64,000 nt of DNA from Gammaproteobacteria bacterium. Lineage in GTDB: Bacteria; Pseudomonadota; Gammaproteobacteria; Steroidobacterales; Woeseiaceae. The position numbers and the translations under genes were made by a program. The stretch is taken from positions 25,356 through 89,355 of the forward strand of contig QOPG01000004.1 in assembly GCA_003331585.1 (NCBI GenBank), written 5' to 3'. Each line of letters begins with the position of its first letter. Positions within the stretch are counted from its first letter, which is position 1. Positions 38,908 to 48,534 of the stretch are shown one piece after another. The notes beneath the pieces are model-generated. The model was not told where the DNA came from and made no database searches. It saw only the letters and a list, made by a program, of their open reading frames with translations.

Positions 38908-40228
38908 TCGGATGAATGGCAACTGTATCGTCAAATTCTTGTTTTGTTGCACCTTTTTTTATTGCTACAGCAAATCCTTGTAGCATCTCATCAGCCCCCT
39001 CTCCGATAACATGGCATCCGATTATTCGCTCATTTTTTCCTTGCGTTATCAATTTCATAGATGATTGAATTTTCTTATTATCATCACTGAGTGCATAGAT
39101 CATAGGATTGAAAACAGAGGTATAGACTTTTATATCATCTTTGAATTTCTCTTTCGCTTCTTTTTCAGTCATTCCAACCGTTCCTATCGGAGGGTGGCTG
39201 AATACAACAGTTGGTATCATTGAATAATCTAAGTGTCTATCCTTCATTCGATTGAATAAACGATCTGATAATCTCCTTCCTGCAGCTATTGCAACTGGTG
39301 TAAGCTGCTCTTTACCAATGACATCACCTATTGCATAAATATTTTCTACATTTGTATTTTGAAATTTATCAACTGGAATATATCCACTCTCGTCCGAATG
39401 AATAGAGACAGCAGATAAGTTTAAATTAGCCGTAGCAGGAGATCTTCCAATTGCCCATATCAATGAGTCATAAGGTTGTGATTGAAGACCATCAGCCGTA
39501 ATTAAAACCAATTTGCCGTTTTCTTTTCCTAGAGAAATGGGCGTCTTATTTGTATTTATTTTGACGCCATAATGCAACATTATTTTTTTTAGATTCTCAC
39601 TCAACATTGAATCAAAAGTACGAAGGATGGATTCTGTTCTAATAGAAAGATTCACATTGGAACCCATCGCTGCGAGCATTCCAGCGAACTCTATAGCAAT
39701 ATAGCCACTTCCCACAATACACACATCTCTGGGTTGTTCTTCTAATTCAAAAAAGCCATCCGAGGTTATGCCATATTCTGCGCCATCGATTTCAGGAACT
39801 ATTGGTTGGCCTCCAGTGGCTATAACAATATGTCTAGCGGTATATTTTTTCTCGGAAACAGTGATGGTTTCCTCATTCTCAAAACGGGCCTCGCCTCTAA
39901 TCAAATAAATATTTCGTTTATTTAAATTTGTTTCATATATTTTATTCAGTCTTTTTATATATGCGTCTCTTTTCTCTTTAAGTGATTTCCAATCATGTGA
40001 TTCCACAGCAACATCAAAACCATAATCTGCTGCTAATTGTAATTGATGCGTTAGGTGTGACGCATACCACATTACTTTTTTGGGAACGCATCCAACATTC
40101 ACACAAGTTCCCCCAAGGGGCGCTTTTTCTATTAGAGCAACACTTGCACCATATTCAGCGGCTCTCTGGGCGCAAGCAAGTCCTCCACTTCCTCCGCCAA
40201 TTACAATTAGATCAAATGCAGTTTTCAA
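38876..40228 (-). CDS. gor: Glutathione-disulfide reductase
   Basis: NADPH-dependent flavoenzyme keeping glutathione reduced, 450 residues. The FAD motif is LIVIGGGSGGLACAQRAAEYG. The redox disulfide is GGTCVNVGCVPKKVMWY, the NADPH motif is CIVGSGYIAIEFAGMLAAMG, and the interface His/Glu pair occurs in IHPTSAEEFVTMR at the C-terminus. Its reductant may come from the transhydrogenase at 16957. The last ten codons overlap the aroE 3' end on the opposite strand. Confidence 0.94.
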   Translation of the reverse strand: MKTAFDLIVIGGGSGGLACAQRAAEYGASVALIEKAPLGGTCVNVGCVPKKVMWYASHLTHQLQLAADYGFDVAVESHDWKSLKEKRDAYIKRLNKIYETNLNKRNIYLIRGEARFENEETITVSEKKYTARHIVIATGGQPIVPEIDGAEYGITSDGFFELEEQPRDVCIVGSGYIAIEFAGMLAAMGSNVNLSIRTESILRTFDSMLSENLKKIMLHYGVKINTNKTPISLGKENGKLVLITADGLQSQPYDSLIWAIGRSPATANLNLSAVSIHSDESGYIPVDKFQNTNVENIYAIGDVIGKEQLTPVAIAAGRRLSDRLFNRMKDRHLDYSMIPTVVFSHPPIGTVGMTEKEAKEKFKDDIKVYTSVFNPMIYALSDDNKKIQSSMKLITQGKNERIIGCHVIGEGADEMLQGFAVAIKKGATKQEFDDTVAIHPTSAEEFVTMR

Positions 40229-40307
40229 AACAATCCCCTTAAATTACTAGTGTTTGATAGTTAAGTCTTTGTTAAAATCAAATTTGGAAAATCAATTAAA
40301 GTATATT

Positions 40308-42326
40308 ATGCCTGAATCAACTCAATACCAAACTACATTACCTAATTTTATAGACTTGTCTGCCGAAGATACCAGATCAAATGTTTCGTCTCTGTTAATC
40401 AAACAAAGAAAAAGAATAAAGAATCTAATTGAAGAAAATACAAAACCAAATTTTTCATTGGTAGCTGAGATTGAAGAAATGCATCATAACCTCAGTAAAG
40501 TTTTTTCTCCAATTAGTCATTTGCAAAATGTCATGGGCGATGCAGAATGGCGAGAAGCATATAATGCATGTATCCCATTACTTACTGACTATGGAACTGA
40601 GTTGTCTCAAAATTCTGACCTGCAGAAGGCATACAGTTTCATAATGGATAATCTTAAAGATAAACATTGCCCTGAATTCACGCTACTAGAAAAAGAATTA
40701 AAAAGCTTCGCACTCAATGGAGTGAATTTAAGTAAAAACAAACAACAAAAATTCAAAGAATTAAAGAAACAATTAAGTATCGTGCAAGCGACATTTGGTC
40801 AAAATGTCCAAGATTCAACTGATTCATGGTTTTATTTTACTGACAATAAATCTGAAATTTCTGGAGTCACTGACGAAATATTGCAGCAGGCAAAGCTTCG
40901 TTCTGAAGAGAAAAATGAATCTGGATGGAGATTTGCACTAGATTATCCAACCTATCATGCCATTATGACGCATGGTGATAGCAGAAAATTGAGAGAAAAA
41001 TTTTACAGAGCATGGTCAACGAGGGCGTCTGACCAATCTGATAATAAAAAATGGGATAATTCAAATAACATAAAAGATATTCTCTCGTTAAGAATGAAAC
41101 TATCAAAATTAGTTGGATTTAAAAACTTTGCAGAATATTCACTCGCTACCAAAATGGCAAAAAGTACGACAGAAGTGTTCGATTTTTTATACGACTTAGC
41201 CGAAAGAACCAAAGCAACAGCAAAAAAAGAAATAGATGAGATCCAATCTTTTGCCGGTCATGAATTGAAAGCATGGGACAGCGCCTATTATCTTGAAAAA
41301 TTAAAACAAGAGAATTTTTCTGTATCGGATGATGAACTGAAACAATATTTTCAAAAATCAAATGTGCAAAAAGGTATGTTTGATGTCGCTAAATCATTAT
41401 TTGGTATCTCGTTTGAGATTAATCCAGATATCTCTGTTTGGCATGAAAGTGTTGAATTTGTTGAGGTATCCAATTCTAAAGGAGAGATTATTGGAGGTTT
41501 CTATATAGATCTTTTTGCAAGAAATGGAAAGCGAAGTGGGGCCTGGATGGATGAATGCGTTATAAGAAAAAATATACATGGTAATAGAACTCTCCCGATT
41601 GGTTACCTCGTATGTAATTTCACTGCTCCAAATGACAAAGGTATATCATTGTTAACACACAACGATGTAATCACTTGGTTTCATGAATTTGGCCATATGC
41701 TTCATCACCTCCTTACAAAAGTTGATCTTCCAAGTATATCCGGAATTAATGGTGTTCCATGGGATGCGGTGGAATTACCCAGTCAATTTATGGAGAATTT
41801 TGCATGGAACTACGATGTTCTAAAAAGCTGCTCAAAACACATTAAAACTGGTGAATGTTTGCCTGAAAATATCTTCCATAAATTAACAAAAGCAAGAAAT
41901 CTTGGTGCTGGACTTGCGATGCTAAGACAATTGGAATTCGCTCTTTATGATCTTAGTATTCATACAAATTATGATGACAATAAAGATGGCAATACACTGG
42001 ATATTCTTGCCTCAATAAAATCTAAAATAGCTTTAGTTGAATCACCTGCATACAATCGTTTTCCAATGAGCTTTTCTCATATATTCTCAGGAGGTTATGC
42101 GGCAGGCTACTACAGTTATAAATGGGCAGAGGTTCTGGCAGCGGATGCATTCTCTGCATTTGAAAAAAATAATATATTTGACCAAAAACTAGCAACTAAG
42201 TTCAAAAAAGAAATTCTTGAAATTGGGGGCAGTAAAGACTTTATGCAAGGGTATAAAAATTTTAGAGGACGAGATCCTTCTTTAGATCCGCTCTTGAAAC
42301 AAAGCGGTATCACACAGGGAATATAA
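40308..42326 (+). CDS. prlC: Oligopeptidase A, M3 family
   Basis: Cytosolic zinc endopeptidase clearing signal peptides and other short peptides. The active site is WFHEFGHMLHHLLTKVDLPS with the HEXXH metal ligands, the third ligand in VELPSQFMENFAW, and the substrate-binding HIFSGGYAAGYYSYKWAEVL near the C-terminus, all M3A hallmarks. I start at ATG 40308 (PESTQYQTTLPNF, matching the family), giving 672 residues; a TTG 54 bases upstream would add an unconserved extension. The xthA start overlaps its stop by one base. Confidence 0.94.
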   Translation: MPESTQYQTTLPNFIDLSAEDTRSNVSSLLIKQRKRIKNLIEENTKPNFSLVAEIEEMHHNLSKVFSPISHLQNVMGDAEWREAYNACIPLLTDYGTELSQNSDLQKAYSFIMDNLKDKHCPEFTLLEKELKSFALNGVNLSKNKQQKFKELKKQLSIVQATFGQNVQDSTDSWFYFTDNKSEISGVTDEILQQAKLRSEEKNESGWRFALDYPTYHAIMTHGDSRKLREKFYRAWSTRASDQSDNKKWDNSNNIKDILSLRMKLSKLVGFKNFAEYSLATKMAKSTTEVFDFLYDLAERTKATAKKEIDEIQSFAGHELKAWDSAYYLEKLKQENFSVSDDELKQYFQKSNVQKGMFDVAKSLFGISFEINPDISVWHESVEFVEVSNSKGEIIGGFYIDLFARNGKRSGAWMDECVIRKNIHGNRTLPIGYLVCNFTAPNDKGISLLTHNDVITWFHEFGHMLHHLLTKVDLPSISGINGVPWDAVELPSQFMENFAWNYDVLKSCSKHIKTGECLPENIFHKLTKARNLGAGLAMLRQLEFALYDLSIHTNYDDNKDGNTLDILASIKSKIALVESPAYNRFPMSFSHIFSGGYAAGYYSYKWAEVLAADAFSAFEKNNIFDQKLATKFKKEILEIGGSKDFMQGYKNFRGRDPSLDPLLKQSGITQGI

Positions 42327-43093
42327 TGAAAATAGCTACATGGAATGTTAATTCACTAAATGTGAGAAAAGATCATGTTTTGGAATGGATGGAATCGGCA
42401 GAGCCAGATATTTTAGCACTACAAGAAATTAAGCAAACCGATGAATTATTTCCAGCGGATGCATTCAAAGAAATAGGTTACCACTCCGTAAGTAGCGGAC
42501 AGAAAACCTATAATGGTGTCGCAATAATATCTAAGCAAAAACCCAATAATATAATAACTGATTTTACTGATTTTGATGATCCGCAAAGACGAATTCTTAT
42601 CGCCGACATAAATAAAGTAAGAATAATGAATTTATATATACCGAACGGTCAGAGTGTTGATTCAGAAAAATATACATATAAATTATCTTGGCTAAAAGCT
42701 TTGATTAATCATATTAAAAAAGAAAAAGATCAATACAAAGATATAATAATTCTTGGTGATTTTAATATAGCACCACAAGATCAAGATGTTTATGATGCAA
42801 AAAAATGGGGCGAAGATGTATTATGCAGTCCAAAGGAAAGGAAAGCGTTGCAAAAGATAATAGATTTGGGTTTTTGTGATGTCTTCCGTAACTTTGATCA
42901 AGAAGAAAAGAAATTCAGTTGGTGGGACTACAGGGCAGCAAGTTTTAGGAGGAATGCTGGTGTCAGAATTGATTTGATTCTTGCAAGTGAATCACTTAAG
43001 AATAGGTGTGAAATTAGCTACATAGACCGTGAACCAAGAACTTGGGAAAGACCCTCCGATCATACTCCAGTAATTGCTGAATTTACTATCTAG
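42326..43093 (+). CDS. xthA: Exodeoxyribonuclease III / AP endonuclease
   Basis: Base-excision-repair AP endonuclease and 3'-phosphatase, 255 residues. It begins MKIATWNVNSLNVRKDHVL; the metal and catalytic residues are seen in LALQEIKQTD, IILGDFNIAPQDQDV, VRIDLILAS and PSDHTPVIAEF. Translationally coupled to prlC (TAATG). Other repair enzymes nearby are nth (57447) and ung (58207), giving three base-excision steps in one window. Confidence 0.95.
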   Translation: MKIATWNVNSLNVRKDHVLEWMESAEPDILALQEIKQTDELFPADAFKEIGYHSVSSGQKTYNGVAIISKQKPNNIITDFTDFDDPQRRILIADINKVRIMNLYIPNGQSVDSEKYTYKLSWLKALINHIKKEKDQYKDIIILGDFNIAPQDQDVYDAKKWGEDVLCSPKERKALQKIIDLGFCDVFRNFDQEEKKFSWWDYRAASFRRNAGVRIDLILASESLKNRCEISYIDREPRTWERPSDHTPVIAEFTI

Positions 43094-43114
43094 ATTACTT
43101 GAATACAGATTAAA

Positions 43115-43612
43115 CTAAATCTTTAAACTTTCTTTGTATTTTCGATAGGCAATTGCTTGATTTCGGTCTAGCTCTCTCTGAGAATAAAAAGCGGCTAGAA
43201 CACCTGAAAATAAACCATAAATGATGCCGACAATACCATAATCGTTCATTAAAAATATGCTAATGGTATGCCATGATATTTCATCAATAAGTATTATTGC
43301 GCCAGTACCGAATTCTCTACCAGTTAAATATAAAGCACACAGAAAACTTCCTGTTACCGAGGCAAATAATGCCAAGCTAAATGACATAATAGGAAAATAC
43401 CATTCGATCCCAAGACCATATTTTTTTATTGATTTGCCAATTATTATTCCTTGTAATATTGCTATCCATGGAAAAAACCGATCAAAAAATACAGAGCTTA
43501 AAATCCAAAAACAATTTAAGATAAAGATAGCTATGAAAGCTGCGATTAATCCTGTTACTAAAGATTGCTCTAAATACAGGTCATTTCCTGTTTTATTTAA
43601 ATCAGGTTTCAT
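43115..43612 (-). CDS. Four-helix membrane protein of unknown function
   Basis: 165 residues, four to five hydrophobic segments (LVTGLIAAFIAIFILNCFWI, then FPWIAILQGIIIGKSI, YFPIMSFSLALFASVTGSFL and YGIVGIIYGLFSGVLAAFYS) and a basic C-terminal tail. No recognised family. It is the last gene of the nine-gene minus-strand run, 12 bases after the sulfatase, and may support that cluster or simply share its transcript. It converges on xthA. Confidence 0.65.
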   Translation of the reverse strand: MKPDLNKTGNDLYLEQSLVTGLIAAFIAIFILNCFWILSSVFFDRFFPWIAILQGIIIGKSIKKYGLGIEWYFPIMSFSLALFASVTGSFLCALYLTGREFGTGAIILIDEISWHTISIFLMNDYGIVGIIYGLFSGVLAAFYSQRELDRNQAIAYRKYKESLKI

Positions 43613-43624
43613 GCTTAAAATTAT

Positions 43625-45325
43625 CTAAAAACCCATTACGTTTTCAGGAATAATTACGCCATTTTCATTGGCGTAGGCTTCCCAAGCTTGAAGCATTTCC
43701 TGCATTTTATCTGGGTTTTCTTGTGAGACATCATATAATTCTGAGGGATCATTCTTCAAATCGAACAATTGCCATTTATAATTATCTTCCAGTGGTGTTT
43801 GCCATTCAAAGTAATCTCCAGCTGGTTCTTGTATCATTTTCCAGTTGCCCTTTCTCAGTGCTGTTTTACCAAATAATTCCCAACCTTCGATATACTCATC
43901 TTCACGTATTATAGAACTCGAGTCATTAAATAAAGGGATCATAGAGACGCCTTGAATCTTATGAATTTTTCTATCTTTATATGTATTTTTGGGATGATCA
44001 ATATCAAGTAGATCCAGAATTGATGGCATAACATCTTTAACATGCATATATTCTTTGATTGTATTGCTATTGTTAAATTCTGAATAATACACAAATGCGG
44101 GCGCTTTGATACCACCTTCTGAGGTAAAACCTTTAAAACTTCGCCAGGGGCCAACACCAACTCGAGCCCATTCTGGCCCATACCAGAGATAAGAATCCTG
44201 TTCACCCATGTTGTCATAGTCATTATCACAACATGAATCTATATGAGAATTGATGCCATATTCAGCAAAGCTCTGATCTAGTGGATGTCCTTCGGCACCA
44301 TTATCAGACATAAAAAATATAAATGTATTATCTAATTCATCTAATTCTTCAAGATGGGAAATCAGTCGCCCAACATTAGAATCAATATCACTTACCATTG
44401 CCGCATAAATCTCCATCAATTTAGATGAGTTTCTTTTTTCTTCCTCATTTAAATCTATCCATGGAATATTGCCCGGCATCTTCTCTGAATCGGGCATATT
44501 TTTATCAATCAGCCCTAATTTCACTAAATTATTCATTCGTTTTTTATAAATTACATCATATCCTTCGTCATATTTTCCTTTTTGATTTTGAATAGATCTT
44601 CTTGGTGCTTGAAGAGGCCAATGTGGTGCAGTGTAGGCTAGATAGGCAAAAAAAGGTTTACTACTTTTTTGATTACTATCAATGTATTCAATCATTTTAT
44701 CGGTGTAAAAATCTGTAGAATAGAAATCGTCAGGTAGTGAATCAAGAATTATTCCATCTTCTCTATAGGGCGCTTTATTGGAGCCAAGAATTGGCAACAT
44801 ATTATTGAAGTGTCCCGCTCCTCCCGATAATAATGCGTACGATCGATCAAAGCCTCTAGCTGAAGGGCTGTTATTCTCCTCATACCCTAGGTGCCATTTT
44901 CCAGTCATATAGGTATGATAATTATTGTCTTTTAGGATATTAGGTAATGCCGCAACTTGAAAATTGAGATAGCCTTCATATCCAGGACGTCCTTTCTGAT
45001 TATCTGATTGCTCATTATGCATAGTTCCCATTCCAGCAAGATGATTATCAACACCAGAAAGAAGCATCGCCCTTGTTGGAGAGCATGTAGGAGCGACATA
45101 ATAATTCGATAATTTAATGCCTTTGTTTGCCAATTTATCGAGATTAGGTGTGCCAATTTCACCACCAAAAACACCGAGATCAGTGTAAGCGAGATCATCA
45201 ACAATAATTACAAGTATATTGGGCTGCTTTTGTGAAACACTATTATCAGAGCACCCCATTATGAAAAAAGTTATTATAAAAATGGTTATACCGCGTATTA
45301 ATTTTCTCCATTCGAACTCAATCAT
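43625..45325 (-). CDS. Lipoprotein arylsulfatase family enzyme
   Basis: 566 residues with a lipoprotein signal (ITIFIITFFIMGC, lipid-anchored Cys25) and an alkaline-phosphatase-fold sulfatase domain. Metal ligands lie in ILVIIVDDLAYTDLG. Cys81 in PTCSPTRAMLLSG is the CxPxR formylglycine site, and YMTGKWHLGY and FFMSDNGAEGHP complete the active site. It would cleave sulfate esters in the periplasm or at the outer membrane. A formylglycine-generating enzyme must be elsewhere. Similar in layout to type-I arylsulfatases; the substrate is unknown. Five bases after the dioxygenase gene. Confidence 0.93.
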   Translation of the reverse strand: MIEFEWRKLIRGITIFIITFFIMGCSDNSVSQKQPNILVIIVDDLAYTDLGVFGGEIGTPNLDKLANKGIKLSNYYVAPTCSPTRAMLLSGVDNHLAGMGTMHNEQSDNQKGRPGYEGYLNFQVAALPNILKDNNYHTYMTGKWHLGYEENNSPSARGFDRSYALLSGGAGHFNNMLPILGSNKAPYREDGIILDSLPDDFYSTDFYTDKMIEYIDSNQKSSKPFFAYLAYTAPHWPLQAPRRSIQNQKGKYDEGYDVIYKKRMNNLVKLGLIDKNMPDSEKMPGNIPWIDLNEEEKRNSSKLMEIYAAMVSDIDSNVGRLISHLEELDELDNTFIFFMSDNGAEGHPLDQSFAEYGINSHIDSCCDNDYDNMGEQDSYLWYGPEWARVGVGPWRSFKGFTSEGGIKAPAFVYYSEFNNSNTIKEYMHVKDVMPSILDLLDIDHPKNTYKDRKIHKIQGVSMIPLFNDSSSIIREDEYIEGWELFGKTALRKGNWKMIQEPAGDYFEWQTPLEDNYKWQLFDLKNDPSELYDVSQENPDKMQEMLQAWEAYANENGVIIPENVMGF

Positions 45326-45330
45326 ATTTT

Positions 45331-46266
45331 TTATAGATCCGTTCTAATTGACCATAATTCTGGAAAAAATCGATGACTTGCCATTGTTTTCAACCAATTC
45401 ACTCCTGCTGAACCTCCTGTTCCAGGTTTTAACCCTAATATTCTCTCAACAGTTGTAAAATGTTGGAATCGATATCTAGCAAATATATCAGCGAATTCAA
45501 TTAATAATTCTCCCAGGAGATATAAATCGTTTGTAGGCTCAGGATTTTTATAGATTTCTAACCATGCCTTCTCAATACTTTCATGCGGCTTGTATTTCTT
45601 TGACCAATCTCTATCAAGACATTCTTGAGAAATTTTGAAACCCCTCCTATCTAATAATTTTATAATTTCATCATAAAAACTTGGTGTTTCAAGATTCTTT
45701 AAAATTGCGGGATATATATGGTTAACATTTTTATGAACTGAAGCCATAGCAATATCTTTGTTACCCAATATAAATTCAACATGCCTAAACATAAATGACT
45801 GCTGGCCAGATGCTACATTTAAATAATCACGAAATTGCTTAAACCCTTCTGGTCTTATTGTCGCAAGAACATCCCAAAAACGAGTCAATAATATAAAGAT
45901 CTCCTTGCATCTATTAATTATTTGCGAAGCATTGGCAATATCATTATCAATAATCCTTAATCTTGCATTGTATAGCTCATAGTAAGCGGATTTGAATAGC
46001 ATTTCTTTGCATTGGCCCTGCACAATAAAACACATTTCATCATATCCTTGGGACCTTGGGTGCTGAAGACTCAGGAGTAAATCAACGCTCTGATAATCAA
46101 TATAAGGATTAGCATTGCCTTTGAATTCGGTTATTGGTTGCCCATCTGTCTCTTTTACTTGTTTTTGACGTTCTTCTTCTGAGCCGATTGACATCGGTCT
46201 TGGATGAAGCGAATTATCAACTTCTTCTATATCCACAATTTTTGGAATTACGTATTTAAAGCTCAT
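45331..46266 (-). CDS. kynA: Tryptophan 2,3-dioxygenase family, distal His replaced by Gly
   Basis: Haem dioxygenase opening the indole ring of tryptophan to N-formylkynurenine. The start MSFKYVIPKI at 46266 overlaps the upstream stop (ATGA), giving 311 residues. The proximal haem ligand is His269 in RYRFQHFTTVERILG, followed by the substrate loop KPGTGGSAGVNWL. Phe80 and the ISO-typical FWDVLATIRPEGFKQFRDYL region are kept. The motif that reads FIIQHQ in Xanthomonas TDO reads FIVQGQ here, so Gly84 takes the place of distal His55. IDO enzymes also lack this His, so activity is plausible, but the pocket is altered. Paired with a formamidase. Confidence 0.88.
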   Translation of the reverse strand: MSFKYVIPKIVDIEEVDNSLHPRPMSIGSEEERQKQVKETDGQPITEFKGNANPYIDYQSVDLLLSLQHPRSQGYDEMCFIVQGQCKEMLFKSAYYELYNARLRIIDNDIANASQIINRCKEIFILLTRFWDVLATIRPEGFKQFRDYLNVASGQQSFMFRHVEFILGNKDIAMASVHKNVNHIYPAILKNLETPSFYDEIIKLLDRRGFKISQECLDRDWSKKYKPHESIEKAWLEIYKNPEPTNDLYLLGELLIEFADIFARYRFQHFTTVERILGLKPGTGGSAGVNWLKTMASHRFFPELWSIRTDL

Positions 46267-47132
46267 TGGTTTCTCAAAATTTGCTGCATCATCAGTCTTC
46301 TTAAAGAACAATCTTTTCGCATCATATTAAATACAATGTCAAAATGATTATTGCCTTTAACTTCTAACAAGTTACTTTTATTTCCAGCATGTTTCCACTT
46401 TTTTTCGAATTCTATACTTTGGCGTTTGAATTCAGAGGTTTCATTTTCACCCCAACATATTATTACTTCTCCATCATTGGGTTCCACAAGAAATAATGGG
46501 CTAAGTTCTGACGCAGAATCCATATCTAAATTTAAAGGTTCATTTATATATGTCTTAACTATTGGGCGAATATCATATACCCCGCTCAATAATGTACTTC
46601 CTTTAATTATATTTGACGGAAGGTGATATTTCCTCCAATCTGTTAACATCGTCATTGCCGCTAAGTGAGCCCCAGCTGAACTCCCTATTAAAAAAATCTT
46701 ATTTCTATCATAGCCATACTCATTGGAATTTTCATACAGCCATTTAATCGATCTTCTGCATTGATCAACCATTTCACTGATGTGTGCATCAGGTGCAAGT
46801 GTGTAATCTATCGCACAATAAGAAATATCCAAATCATTAAATTCTTGAGCTGGAAATAAGCAATCATCTTTACTCAACAACTGCCAATAGCCACCGTGAA
46901 TAAACACAACAAGTGGAGAATTTTTGACACTAGCCAAACATAAATCCAAAATTTCATTTTTTGAATTGCCGTAGATTAAATCTTTTTCGAATCTCAGCTT
47001 TTTTGAAATCTTTAGTGATTCATCAGTATAACTCTTAACTAAATCTTCATAGTTTGAAACGCATGAACTTGGAGAATATTCTCTCTCTAGAGTTTCCGTA
47101 TTCATGCATTTCCATGGGAAGTCATCCTCCAT
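46263..47132 (-). CDS. Arylformamidase (kynurenine formamidase-like alpha/beta hydrolase)
   Basis: Likely hydrolyses N-formylkynurenine to kynurenine and formate. 289 residues from the ATG at 47132; the N-terminus WKCMNTETLEREYSPS resembles the W..M...LE.QYSPS start of animal AFMID enzymes, which supports this choice over 47105 or 47216. The oxyanion motif HGGYW is at 79-83, the nucleophile is Ser152 in GSSAGAH, and the catalytic His lies in GNNHFD. It belongs to the eukaryote-like HGGXW type rather than the metal-dependent bacterial KynB. It overlaps the dioxygenase gene by 4 bases and follows the symporter by 11. Confidence 0.82.
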   Translation of the reverse strand: MEDDFPWKCMNTETLEREYSPSSCVSNYEDLVKSYTDESLKISKKLRFEKDLIYGNSKNEILDLCLASVKNSPLVVFIHGGYWQLLSKDDCLFPAQEFNDLDISYCAIDYTLAPDAHISEMVDQCRRSIKWLYENSNEYGYDRNKIFLIGSSAGAHLAAMTMLTDWRKYHLPSNIIKGSTLLSGVYDIRPIVKTYINEPLNLDMDSASELSPLFLVEPNDGEVIICWGENETSEFKRQSIEFEKKWKHAGNKSNLLEVKGNNHFDIVFNMMRKDCSLRRLMMQQILRNQ

Positions 47133-47143
47133 AAATCCAATCT

Positions 47144-48523
47144 CTATGCAGTGACAATCTGATAAAAAAGCAAAATCAATAAAACAGGAACCACGTATCG
47201 AACCAGAAATAGCCAAATCGTATAAAAAATATTTTTATTTCCATTAAATAGCTCATCTAAACTGAAATTTTTCTTAACAACCCATCCTGCAAATATTGCA
47301 ATCATCAAACCTCCAAGTGGCATAATGACGTCACTTGCTATAAAAGCAAAAAGATCAAAAAAACCTTTGTCACTGAGAATTTCCAATCCAGATACTGGTC
47401 GAACATCCGATAGCAAATTAAACGAAAGGGCTGCAAGTGAACCTAACAAAAAGCCCACAAAACCAACCGTTACGGCAGCCATACGCCTTGATAAATTAGT
47501 TTCATCACTCAACCAAGAAACTGGCGCTTCAATCATAGCTATGGATGATGTTAGTGCTGCAAAGAATAGTAATATAAAGAAAACAGCTCCAAAAATTAAC
47601 CCGCCTGCTGTTTGAGAAAATGCAATTGGGAGTGCTTGAAATACCAATCCAGGTCCTGAACTGGGCTCTATATTATTAGCAAATATAATAGGAAATACTG
47701 CTAAACCCGCAAGTATTGCAACAAGGCTATCTGCACCAACAATAATTGATGCGTCACGAGAAATATTTACCTCTTTTCTCAGGTAAGCACCGTATGCAAC
47801 GAGATTAGTAAGTCCAACACTCACCGAAAAAAATGCTTGACCAAACGCTGTCAAAATAACTTGTGGATTGAGTTTAGTAAAATCCGGAGTAAATAAAAAT
47901 TTTACAGCTGAAGAAAAATCACCATTTATTGAAGCATATATAACCATAATTATAAGCATAAAAAATAAGGCTGGCATCATCAGTCTTACAGCTTGTTCTA
48001 ATCCCTTATGCAGACCCCTAGATGAAATATATACCGTCATACTTATAAAAATACAAAACCAAAAATACAATTCAGCTGTATTAGCATTTAAAGCATCAAA
48101 CGTAGATTTGATTTGATCGGGTTGTAAATTAGCCATTTGGCCTGACGCTGTTTTTACAGCAAATGCTACCGTCCATGCGCCAACTACAGAATAAAATGAA
48201 AGAGCGAACACTGCTCCAACACCAGCAAGAAATACTCCCATCCAACGCCAATTGTTAGATTGACCCGACTCTACTGCAACATTCTCTATCGCATTTGGAG
48301 GTCCACCGCCACCACGACGGCCTATCATAAGTTCCGCAATACAAACTGGGAGTGCGAGTATAATTACAGCAGCAATATAGATTAAAACGAACGCTCCACC
48401 GCCATTAGAACCGGCTTTATAAGGAAACATCCATATATTTCCGAGACCAACTGCACCGCCAACACAAGCCATAATAAATACAAACCTGGATGACCATTCC
48501 AATTTTGCTTGCTTCACCTCCAT
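47144..48523 (-). CDS. Sodium:neurotransmitter symporter (SNF/NSS), probable aromatic amino-acid importer
   Basis: 459 residues with about twelve hydrophobic helices. NSS hallmarks are WSSRFVFIMACVGGAVGLGN with the unwound helix-1 Na+/substrate site, WMFPYKAGSNGGGAFVLIY, and later FFSVSVGLTNLVAYGAYL. Bacterial members include the tryptophan transporter TnaT and the leucine transporter LeuT. Being encoded directly ahead of a formamidase and a tryptophan dioxygenase makes an indolic or aromatic amino-acid substrate likely, but that is inference from context. Eleven bases separate it from each neighbour. Confidence 0.9.
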   Translation of the reverse strand: MEVKQAKLEWSSRFVFIMACVGGAVGLGNIWMFPYKAGSNGGGAFVLIYIAAVIILALPVCIAELMIGRRGGGGPPNAIENVAVESGQSNNWRWMGVFLAGVGAVFALSFYSVVGAWTVAFAVKTASGQMANLQPDQIKSTFDALNANTAELYFWFCIFISMTVYISSRGLHKGLEQAVRLMMPALFFMLIIMVIYASINGDFSSAVKFLFTPDFTKLNPQVILTAFGQAFFSVSVGLTNLVAYGAYLRKEVNISRDASIIVGADSLVAILAGLAVFPIIFANNIEPSSGPGLVFQALPIAFSQTAGGLIFGAVFFILLFFAALTSSIAMIEAPVSWLSDETNLSRRMAAVTVGFVGFLLGSLAALSFNLLSDVRPVSGLEILSDKGFFDLFAFIASDVIMPLGGLMIAIFAGWVVKKNFSLDELFNGNKNIFYTIWLFLVRYVVPVLLILLFYQIVTA

Positions 48524-48534
48524 TCAGTTCTCCT

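Noticed and set aside
43257..43628. Plus-strand open frame of 123 codons opposite the membrane-protein gene
   Set aside because: Antisense shadow of the 43115-43612 gene; no family features, no ribosome binding site, and the minus frame has coherent membrane helices and fits the operon.
46266..46311. Upstream start for the tryptophan dioxygenase adding 15 residues
   Set aside because: It would overlap the formamidase by 49 bases; the ATG at 46266 gives the common 4-base ATGA overlap.
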